9,448 bases of DNA, from positions 1-9,448 of the forward strand of contig QNZT01000084.1 of assembly GCA_003978455.1 (NCBI GenBank), given 5' to 3'. Shown here piece by piece: positions 1 through 6,645 of the stretch; the first letter of the stretch is position 1, and the number at the start of each line of letters is the position of its first letter. Source of the stretch: Sulfurospirillum sp. Lineage in GTDB: Bacteria > Campylobacterota > Campylobacteria > Campylobacterales > QNZT01. A program made the translations under genes and the position numbers. Under the pieces are notes generated by a model. That model was given only the letters and a program-made list of their open reading frames with translations. It searched no databases and was not told where the DNA came from.

Positions 1-19
1 TCCCCTCACGCAAAACGGA

Positions 20-32
20 AGAGGAGATTTTG
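20..32 (+). promoter_or_regulatory. Ribosome binding site supporting a TTG start for the helicase
   Basis: The purine run AGAGGAG ends three bases before the TTG codon at 30-32, and no ATG or GTG lies in frame nearby. The spacing is short but usable. This is the only sequence support for the start chosen, because the reading frame has no stop between base 3 and the TTG. Confidence 0.5.
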
Positions 33-1994
33 AAGGTCGAAAACTTCGTCGAGACCTACCGTTACCTGATCGAACGGGAGCGTATCGCGGAGATCGAGGC
101 GCAGATACGGGAGATCAAAACTCTCAGCGCACAAGAACGTGAACTCTTCGGACGGGCGATACTGGGGCTTCGCGGGCGCTATCTGGGGGAGCAGTTCTAC
201 TATCATCTGGTGCGTTTTTCCCGTGACAAACGGATCGAGACGGAGATCGCCAACGGGGATATCGTGCTGGTCAGCTACGGCGATCCGCTCAGCAGCGACC
301 TGACGGGCACGGTCTACGAGATCAAACGCCACTACATCACCGTCGCTTTTGAAAATGCCCCGCCCAAATGGGCGCTTCGCGACAACATCCGCATCGACCT
401 CTACATCAACGACATCACTTTCAAGCGTATGGAGGAGAATCTGCTGGAGCTGCTGCATGCCGGTGGTCGCACCCGTGAGCTTCGCAACATCGTGCTGGGG
501 CTTCAGAAACCTTCCCCCGCCAAACCGCTCTCTTTCACACCCAAAGATACGCGGCTCAATCCCGCCCAGCGAAAAGCGATCTCCGGGGCGCTCGGCAGTG
601 ACGATCTCTTTCTGATCCACGGACCTCCGGGCACAGGCAAGACCAGCACGCTGATCGAACTGATCGTGCAGGAGACAAAACGCGGGCACAAAGTGCTCGC
701 CACCGCCGACTCCAACACCGCCGTGGACAACATGCTCTCGCGTCTTGCAGATGACACCCTCAACATCGTGCGCATCGGTCATCCGGTGCGTATCGCCGAA
801 GCGTTGCAGAAGTACTCGATCCACTTTCTCTACGAGCAGCATGTCGAAACGCTCTCGCTCAAAGAGGGATGGCAGGAGATCAAAGAGATGGCACAGCAGA
901 GGGATCAATACTCCAAACCGACACAGGCGCGAAGCCGCGGCATGAGCCATGACCGTATCCTCTCCCTGGTGCACAAGGGCAAAACCCAGCGCGGTATCTC
1001 GAAAGAGACGATGCAGTCGATGGCATCATGGATCAAAGCCAACGAAAAGATAGACCGCAAAGTCCAGGCACTTCAGGAGAAAGAGGCGCAGATCTACGAC
1101 GCCATCATCCGCGACGCCGATGTCGTACTCGCCACCAACTCGATGGCACGGTCGGAGCTGCTCGAAAACCACCGTTTCGATGTCGCCGTCATCGACGAGG
1201 GTAGCCAGCAGATGATCCCCTCCACACTCATCCCCGTCGCCAAAGCGGAGCGTTTCATCATCGCCGGAGATCACAAACAGCTCCCGCCCACCGTCGTCAG
1301 CAACGAACCGCGCCTCAAAGAGACCCTTTTCGAGGAGCTGATCGAGCGCTATCCAAGCCTCTCCTCCATGCTCACTGTCCAGTACCGCATGCATGAAAAG
1401 ATCATGCGCTTCTCCAACATACACTTTTATGGCGGAAAACTGGTCGCGGATGAGCGCGTGCGAAACCACACCCTCGCCGATCTGAAAGTCAGCGAGAGTG
1501 CAAAATACCCTCAAATCCTCCACCCCAAACACCCCCTCACCTTCGTAGACATGAGCTCCGCCAACGCCGCGGAAGCCCGGAGCCGCCGATCCACCAGCTA
1601 CTACAACGAAGCGGAAGCCGCTCTTTGTGTCGATCTGGCAAAAGAGTTGCTGGCGATGGGACTCGAAGCGGAAGATATCGGCATCATCACCCCCTACGCC
1701 GCGCAGATCAAGCGGATCAAAAAACTGCTCGAAGAGGAAGATATCGCCGTCGAAACCAAAACCGTGGACGGCTTTCAGGGACAGGAGAAGGAGGTGATCC
1801 TCATCTCTTTCGTGCGGGCGAACGACCAGGGGGAGATCGGATTTTTAAAAGATGCCAGACGCCTCAACGTCGCCATCACCCGCGCCAGACGCAAACTGAT
1901 CGCCATCGGGCACGCCGCGACACTGCGACATGACAAGCTATTTGACGACTTTCTGAGCTTTATGGAGAGAGAGGGAGATTATTTGAAGGGTTAA
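30..1994 (+). CDS. Superfamily 1 DNA/RNA helicase, Upf1/IGHMBP2 (SMUBP-2) family
   Basis: A 654-residue cytoplasmic ATP-dependent helicase of the Upf1-like SF1B group, which unwinds nucleic acid 5' to 3'; its exact role in these bacteria is not established. The N-terminal ~165 residues form a helical segment and a beta-barrel-like region. The motor motifs then follow in order: Q-motif-like LNPAQ (176-180), Walker A GPPGTGKT (198-205), Walker B VIDEGSQ (387-393), motif III AGDHKQLPP (412-420), motif IV VQYRMH (450-455), motif V TVDGFQGQE (578-586) and motif VI RLNVAITRAR (611-620). All are intact, and the length fits bacterial and archaeal members. The chosen start is TTG with GAGGAG three bases upstream. 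The frame stays open to the left window edge, so a start further upstream cannot be excluded, although family members usually begin near this point. The gene ends in a 4-bp overlap with the stop codon of the convergent ATPase gene. Family assignment is firm; cellular function is inferred. Confidence 0.93.
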   Translation: MKVENFVETYRYLIERERIAEIEAQIREIKTLSAQERELFGRAILGLRGRYLGEQFYYHLVRFSRDKRIETEIANGDIVLVSYGDPLSSDLTGTVYEIKRHYITVAFENAPPKWALRDNIRIDLYINDITFKRMEENLLELLHAGGRTRELRNIVLGLQKPSPAKPLSFTPKDTRLNPAQRKAISGALGSDDLFLIHGPPGTGKTSTLIELIVQETKRGHKVLATADSNTAVDNMLSRLADDTLNIVRIGHPVRIAEALQKYSIHFLYEQHVETLSLKEGWQEIKEMAQQRDQYSKPTQARSRGMSHDRILSLVHKGKTQRGISKETMQSMASWIKANEKIDRKVQALQEKEAQIYDAIIRDADVVLATNSMARSELLENHRFDVAVIDEGSQQMIPSTLIPVAKAERFIIAGDHKQLPPTVVSNEPRLKETLFEELIERYPSLSSMLTVQYRMHEKIMRFSNIHFYGGKLVADERVRNHTLADLKVSESAKYPQILHPKHPLTFVDMSSANAAEARSRRSTSYYNEAEAALCVDLAKELLAMGLEAEDIGIITPYAAQIKRIKKLLEEEDIAVETKTVDGFQGQEKEVILISFVRANDQGEIGFLKDARRLNVAITRARRKLIAIGHAATLRHDKLFDDFLSFMEREGDYLKG

Positions 1995-3205
1995 TACAAA
2001 AATCCAAACAGCCAGAGAGGTATTTTATTTTTAAATCCTATCTCGATATCGTCGGCTGCGACAAAAGAGTTTTTGATACCTTTGATCTGGTCGAAACCTT
2101 TGTTTTTACCGCCGATCTCAAAAACATATCGATCTTCGACTAAAAAATCTCCCTTTTTTGAGGTATATATCTTTTCTCCGAGAAATCTGTTCGTATCCGT
2201 ATTTTTTATCTGATTTACAAAAAAACTCTCTCTGATGGTTCCTATATCCGGAGTGTTTGCCAGTGCAAAATTGATATTTGTATTTTGCAGATAGAGTTTT
2301 TCCGGTTTTTTTAAGATATTGTAGCCTTTTTCCCTGCTTGTGATCGCATTGATCAGTTTCGCTCTCTCCAGAAGCTCCAGATAGTCATACACTTTAGGTC
2401 TGGAGATGTGTGTCATTCTCGCCAGCTCACTTATATTCGGTATAAAAGGCACGAGTGTACTGATCATGAAGAACATCTTTTTAATCTTCTTTATCTGCGC
2501 AAAATCTATATTTGTCACATAAGGCAGATCGCCTTCGAGGATTTGATTGATGATCTGTATCAGTTTCAGATGATAGTCGTCTCTCCCTTCCAGAACAAAA
2601 GGGTATGCGCCAAATCTGAGATACTCTTTGAAATATTTTATGATTTTTATCTTTACGACGATATCTTTCGCTATATCGGTATGGTTACTTAAAATCTCTT
2701 CCAGTGTGAGTGCTCTGTGATCCAGCAGATCGTTTAACTTCAAATACTCTCGAAACGAGAGATTCTCCAGATGATAGATAACAGCCCTTCTGGAGATATC
2801 GCCGTCATCCTGTGCGATCTGCAACAGTGAAGAGCCGCTGAAAATCACTTTTATATTTAAAAAATCATAAATATTTTTAAATTCTGCCGCCCAGTTGTCA
2901 TATTTGTGCACCTCATCGACAAAAAGATATTCTCCGCCGTTCTGCTCAAACTCCCGGGCAAACTCAAACAGAGATATATTTGCAAAATAGGGCATATCCA
3001 GAGAGATATAGAGTGCAGTCGTTTTCTCATGAAAGTGCTCTTTCAGATATTGCAACATCAGGGTGGTTTTACCGACACCTCTTTGTCCAAGTATCCCTAT
3101 AAGCTTATGCTCAAAATTGATCCTCTCCAATAGATATCTCTTGTTTTGCAAAGAGATTTTGAAAAGTAGCCTCTCCTGCAAAGCAAAGAGATTTTGTAAA
3201 TCCAT
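1991..3205 (-). CDS. AAA ATPase of the AAA_14/DUF4143 type
   Basis: A 404-residue ATP-binding protein of the AAA_14 plus DUF4143 architecture, found patchily in bacteria and archaea and without a settled function. Walker A is GQRGVGKTT (40-48), Walker B is YLFVDEVH (93-100) and a sensor-1-like strand is VIFSGSS (120-126). A winged-helix-like segment (ISELARMTHIS and following, about 257-287) is followed by a C-terminal nuclease-like fold with D353, E363 and K367 (KKGDFLV, FEIGGKNK) and the ending IPLWLFGFLY typical of the family. The ATG start has AAGG eight bases upstream. The gene is clearly AT-richer than its neighbours: two sampled 60-bp stretches are 35% and 30% GC, against 62% in the helicase. 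That suggests horizontal acquisition. It abuts the helicase stop at its 3' end and has its own palindrome at the 5' end, so it is probably an independent unit. It could belong to a toxin-antitoxin-like or mobile-gene lineage, but nothing here proves that. Confidence 0.88.
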   Translation of the reverse strand: MDLQNLFALQERLLFKISLQNKRYLLERINFEHKLIGILGQRGVGKTTLMLQYLKEHFHEKTTALYISLDMPYFANISLFEFAREFEQNGGEYLFVDEVHKYDNWAAEFKNIYDFLNIKVIFSGSSLLQIAQDDGDISRRAVIYHLENLSFREYLKLNDLLDHRALTLEEILSNHTDIAKDIVVKIKIIKYFKEYLRFGAYPFVLEGRDDYHLKLIQIINQILEGDLPYVTNIDFAQIKKIKKMFFMISTLVPFIPNISELARMTHISRPKVYDYLELLERAKLINAITSREKGYNILKKPEKLYLQNTNINFALANTPDIGTIRESFFVNQIKNTDTNRFLGEKIYTSKKGDFLVEDRYVFEIGGKNKGFDQIKGIKNSFVAADDIEIGFKNKIPLWLFGFLY

Positions 3206-3234
3206 ATTTACACCCTTATAATATATGTGTAAAT
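3206..3234 (-). promoter_or_regulatory. Perfect 8-bp inverted repeat at the ATPase start codon (probable operator or translational hairpin)
   Basis: ATTTACAC (3206-3213) and GTGTAAAT (3227-3234) are exact inverted copies separated by 13 bp of AT-rich sequence. Read in the gene's direction, the downstream arm touches the ATG. The spacer carries a TATATT-like -10 and ends in the GG that, with the next arm's G, forms the AAGGG ribosome binding site. Either a regulator binding both arms or an mRNA hairpin would block expression. A further half-site TTTACA lies at 3273-3278. A perfect TATAAT (3217-3222) also faces the opposite way. The repeat itself is read directly; its role is inferred, and autoregulation by the winged-helix part of the ATPase is one possibility. 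Confidence 0.6.
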
Positions 3235-3292
3235 GAATATTAACATTATTTGGCTTATTTTGGTCTGTTCTGTTTACAAGACTACTCGAATC

Positions 3293-4669
3293 TTAATACA
3301 CCACCTCGAACTCCGTCGTAAATTTATAACTCCCTTTGGGCTTCAGAGCGATCGTGAACTCTCTGACAAAGGCGCTCTTTTTTTCCTCTTTACACGCCCC
3401 TTTGCAGCTGCTTTTGGTGGTGATCTTCGTGCCGTAGGCGGGAATGCGCTCTTCGATCTTCACTTCGATCGGTTCTTTACCGCGGTTGCGTACTTCATAG
3501 GTGGTTTCGACATCGCGGTGGTATCTGTCCGCAACGAAACGGGTGATGCGCTTCTCTCCTACCACGTCGAAAAGTGTGCCCACTGTCAGTTTCACTCTCT
3601 CCTCTTCGGGCGTGTTTGCCAGACGGTCTTCACCGACGTAGTGTGTTTCACCCCCGCTGTCTTTACTGTACATACGCACCGTACCTGCGGGCAGAGGGAT
3701 GCCGGCATGGTTGGATTTGGTGTTGGTAAAGGTAACGATGTTGGCAAATGAGAGTTTCTGCACACCGTAGTTTTCAAAGTAACTGTTGACCGCTTTACCG
3801 TACTGTATATAACTTATCCCCTTTTTGTCGATGAAGAGTATCTGCTTCTGCTCCTTGTCGCGCAGGGTTTCGCGAAAGGGGATCTTGTAGAGATGATAGC
3901 CCGAAAAGGACTCTTCATGTACCGCTTCTGTCACAGGCATAGCCGCCTTGGCATCAAAGTTCCGGTAATGCACGGGAAGCACGGCTTCATGTAACTCTCC
4001 GGCGATGCAGCGTATCTGCGCATTTTCATAGGTGACACCGGAGTTGTTGTTGATCGTGATCCAGCCGTGCAGATCGAGGGTTTTTGGCTTGAGGTCGAGG
4101 ACATAGTCGCTTTTCCAGTTGATTGCGCGGCTGAGATACTTCAGATCGATGCCGAGTTTCGCGTTTTTGTCGATCTCCGCACGCCAGACGAGGCTTGGAC
4201 GGGTGATCATCGACGGCGGGATACCGGAAAAGACGACCTGTGTGGGAGAGTCGAGCGAGTAGAGTTTGCCATCCTGATCGCTTTTGACCACAACGGGCGC
4301 TGCACAGAGCAGTGTTCCTTTCTGAAGTTTTGGATTCTCACCGTTGGTATAGAAAGTGACTTTCTGCCCGATGCTGTTTTGGATCAGTGAGTCGAGGGAG
4401 ATGAGATTGTAGCGGAAGTTCTGCGAGTAGAGCCGGACACCGGCACCGTAAAACTGCGGTACTACGCTGGCTGTGATCACCTGCGATGCCACCCCTTCAT
4501 ATATCAGCGTCTGCAACCCCTTTTGCACCTGCACCTCTCTCTTTTCATGAACAAATGCAAGATTGTTGTTGTAGACCGTGACGGCGGTATCTTTGGCTTT
4601 GGAAGGGATCGTCACACCCGCCCCCAGACATGAAACCATCATGCCTGCCAATAGTACTGTTCTTCTCAT
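3293..4669 (-). CDS. Exported DUF4139-domain protein
   Basis: A 458-residue protein with an N-terminal signal peptide (hydrophobic stretch LLAGMMVSCLGAG after MRR, about residues 4-18), so it is exported, probably to the periplasm or cell surface. The segment VTVYNNNLAFVHEKREV (from about 30) resembles the conserved beginning of DUF4139-type proteins. The rest is beta-rich and ends in the family's typical arrangement, where a strand-rich domain (ERIPAYGTKI, about 400-415) leads to a final FTTEFEVVY. No catalytic motif is visible and the family's function is unknown. A CKGAC pair (C422, C426) sits in a lysine-rich loop near the C-terminus and could form a disulfide or bind a metal. The start is ATG with a strong GGGAGG site 6-7 bases upstream. 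It lies 17 bp downstream of the ciaB-like gene and is probably co-transcribed with it. Domain assignment is by family resemblance only. Confidence 0.78.
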   Translation of the reverse strand: MRRTVLLAGMMVSCLGAGVTIPSKAKDTAVTVYNNNLAFVHEKREVQVQKGLQTLIYEGVASQVITASVVPQFYGAGVRLYSQNFRYNLISLDSLIQNSIGQKVTFYTNGENPKLQKGTLLCAAPVVVKSDQDGKLYSLDSPTQVVFSGIPPSMITRPSLVWRAEIDKNAKLGIDLKYLSRAINWKSDYVLDLKPKTLDLHGWITINNNSGVTYENAQIRCIAGELHEAVLPVHYRNFDAKAAMPVTEAVHEESFSGYHLYKIPFRETLRDKEQKQILFIDKKGISYIQYGKAVNSYFENYGVQKLSFANIVTFTNTKSNHAGIPLPAGTVRMYSKDSGGETHYVGEDRLANTPEEERVKLTVGTLFDVVGEKRITRFVADRYHRDVETTYEVRNRGKEPIEVKIEERIPAYGTKITTKSSCKGACKEEKKSAFVREFTIALKPKGSYKFTTEFEVVY

Positions 4670-4675
4670 CTCATA

Positions 4676-4681
4676 CCTCCC
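4676..4681 (-). promoter_or_regulatory. Ribosome binding site of the DUF4139 gene
   Basis: GGGAGG on the minus strand lies 6 bases before the ATG at 4669. It fills most of the 17-bp gap after the ciaB stop codon, leaving no room for a separate promoter and supporting co-transcription. A second ATG (4674) closer to this site is out of frame and stops after two codons. Confidence 0.7.
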
Positions 4682-4686
4682 TGGGT

Positions 4687-6558
4687 TCAGTTTTGCAACC
4701 AGCTTGCTTTATCAGTTTCCTCATCGATCACCTGCCCGATCTCTTTGTGCAGGTTCCAGTAGTAGTTGACGAAATATTTCACATCGTCACGCACGGGCAT
4801 GAAGTATTTGCCCTCTTTGCGGGCGTACCGGTACAGAAAATCGCTGGCGTCCTCTTTTCTCAGATAGTGCAGCGCAAGGGATTTGTAGGTATCCAGATAC
4901 CACGCTTTGATGCGCGCATATCCATCTTCACCCATATCGATCTCCAGCTTTTTGCCGAACTTCAGCACACCCGTCTCGAAAAGCCCGCTCAGGTGGATCA
5001 GCCCTTCACAGTAGTAGGGCTCCACTTCGCCTGTCTCTTTCCATGCGATCAGCCCCACGGCACGGCGGATGGTGTCGTTGAGGACATGCACCCTGAGCGC
5101 TTTGGTATCGTCATGAAAAAAGGCGCAGAGCCCGCCGGAGGTCGCTTTGAACTCTTCGATGTTCTTGAAGTTTCCGGTTCTGTTCATGACACTTTCGGTA
5201 TCGTCGTCGATCCAGAGGATATGCCCGAACTCATGCCCGATTGTCGTAATGTTGTAGATCTCATACCAGATATCCTCTTTCTTAAAAAGCACTTCGCGGC
5301 TCTGATCGAGAAACCATTTTGGGAAGATCTCTTTTTGTATCTTCATGAAGGGTTTGGCACGGCTCGCTTCGAGGACATTGTCAGCAAAGGCAAAGATCTT
5401 TTTGCCCGCCTCTTTGGTCACCACTTCGTCGTTGGGCACCACCTGCGCGGAGAAGAGCCCGCAAAACTCGGCTCCGTAGTAGAGCGCCGGTCGCCCCAGG
5501 TAGAGTTGCACTTTGTCGGCACTTTTGAGAGAGGTTTCGTAGATCTTTTCGCTTCCCTGCACCTCGTCTCTCAGTTTGGCGAAGATCTTCGCGTACATCG
5601 ACTTGATCTTCTCCTTGACATCGCCGGCGGAGTTTTTAGGATTGACGATGCGCAGATCCCACTCCAGCGCCACCGCTTTTTTGTAGTGGTCTTCGTAGTA
5701 CTCCAGAGGGTGCCCGATCTGAAGCGGTGCTGTGACTCTCATCCAGCGTCTGTCCACCTCCGCCCAGCGGGGGATCAGCTTTACGGTATCCCGCTCCGCC
5801 AGCGCTTCGATGATCGCCTGGAGGTAGTCGGTCAACACCTCTTTTTGGTCAAAAACCTCATCTTCGAGTTTGAGCAGATTGTTTTTGAACTCCGCCAACG
5901 CCAGCAGTGCGGTCGTCACCTCCTGCGCAAACGCTTCGGCATAAGGCACGGACTTGAAGCTACCATCCTCCTGCTTCACCAGCACAGAGTAGGAGCGATC
6001 CCCCTTTTCACCCTCATGCCCCTTGTCGAAAAGCTCTTTTTCATGCAACATCTCAAAGATCTTCTCTTCGTCGCCATTGAAGAGGCGGTAGAGTTCGCGG
6101 TTCACCCCGTCGATGATGTGCGCCGTCCAGCTCGACTGCCAGTCGCTGAAAGTTTTTCCCACCGCATGCACCCCTTTGAATACTTCCCGGTAAAAAGGCG
6201 TCAGAAGCTCTTTCGCTTCGATCTCTTCGACAAGTGACGCATGCATCTTCAGATGAAAGTCGGCTACCCAGAGATAGGCTTCCTCCTTCTTCTCTATGAT
6301 CTCCTCTTCACTGAAACCCGCTTTTTTAAGCGCCTGTGTCAGGGAATCGTCACGCAGGGAGACAAGTCTCGTCACTGCGGACATACGATTTTGGGGCGTT
6401 ACTTCCAAGCCGATCCTTTTGAGAAAATCGTCGATAAAGCGCTCTTTTTCAGGATCACTCTCCTCTCCTAAAATATCATAAAATCTATGCAGGCTCTCCT
6501 GTTTTGTTTTGATCAATGTATAAACTTCTTCCATATCTTTATAAAATGCTTTTTTCAT
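4687..6558 (-). CDS. ciaB: CiaB-family protein with a metallopeptidase-like HExxH site
   Basis: A 623-residue protein resembling CiaB (Campylobacter invasion antigen B, about 610 residues), a family widespread in Campylobacterota including free-living species. The N-terminal half is helical and highly charged. The C-terminal half holds TTIGHEFGHIL (H442, E443, H446), followed by IEEFKATSGG (E468, E469). This pattern resembles a gluzincin zinc site in which two histidines and a later glutamate bind the metal and E443 acts as general base; that reading is inferred from the motif. There is no signal peptide or membrane segment. The ATG at 6558 was chosen because GAGGG lies 7-12 bases upstream and a perfect TATAAT lies at 6596-6601. 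The frame stays open to 7020, but that extension is antisense to the PilZ-like gene and passes through the promoter. The DUF4139 gene follows after 17 bp. In an environmental relative, a role in host invasion is doubtful; a housekeeping peptidase is an alternative. Confidence 0.85.
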   Translation of the reverse strand: MKKAFYKDMEEVYTLIKTKQESLHRFYDILGEESDPEKERFIDDFLKRIGLEVTPQNRMSAVTRLVSLRDDSLTQALKKAGFSEEEIIEKKEEAYLWVADFHLKMHASLVEEIEAKELLTPFYREVFKGVHAVGKTFSDWQSSWTAHIIDGVNRELYRLFNGDEEKIFEMLHEKELFDKGHEGEKGDRSYSVLVKQEDGSFKSVPYAEAFAQEVTTALLALAEFKNNLLKLEDEVFDQKEVLTDYLQAIIEALAERDTVKLIPRWAEVDRRWMRVTAPLQIGHPLEYYEDHYKKAVALEWDLRIVNPKNSAGDVKEKIKSMYAKIFAKLRDEVQGSEKIYETSLKSADKVQLYLGRPALYYGAEFCGLFSAQVVPNDEVVTKEAGKKIFAFADNVLEASRAKPFMKIQKEIFPKWFLDQSREVLFKKEDIWYEIYNITTIGHEFGHILWIDDDTESVMNRTGNFKNIEEFKATSGGLCAFFHDDTKALRVHVLNDTIRRAVGLIAWKETGEVEPYYCEGLIHLSGLFETGVLKFGKKLEIDMGEDGYARIKAWYLDTYKSLALHYLRKEDASDFLYRYARKEGKYFMPVRDDVKYFVNYYWNLHKEIGQVIDEETDKASWLQN

Positions 6559-6595
6559 ACCTCTTCCCTCTAAATAAATTCCCGTAAATGCCGAA

Positions 6596-6625
6596 ATTAT
6601 ATCTAAATACTTAGTGAAAACACAA
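6596..6625 (-). promoter_or_regulatory. Probable sigma-70-type promoter for ciaB
   Basis: On the minus strand a perfect TATAAT (6596-6601) is preceded, after 18 bp, by TTGTGT (6620-6625), a weak -35 match. T-rich sequence between them fits promoters of this phylum, where the -35 box is often poorly conserved. Transcription would begin near 6589 and give a leader of about 30 bases before the ATG. Confidence 0.6.
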
Positions 6626-6645
6626 TTTAAGCAGAAAGAGAGATC

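Noticed and set aside
6..974. 322-residue minus-strand open frame opposite the helicase
   Set aside because: It is antisense to intact helicase motifs and shows no domain character of its own.
3276..3297. Weak hairpin AAGATT/AGTCTT just after the DUF4139 stop as a terminator
   Set aside because: The stem is about six pairs with a wobble and has no following T run.
3233..3751. 172-residue plus-strand open frame downstream of the TATAAT in the palindrome
   Set aside because: It is antisense to the C-terminal DUF4139 region, has no ribosome site and no recognisable protein features; only the possible antisense promoter is kept as a finding.
4630..6237. 535-residue plus-strand open frame opposite ciaB
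   Set aside because: It is the mirror of the codon pattern of ciaB; the translation has no recognisable domain and the minus-strand protein has clear family features.
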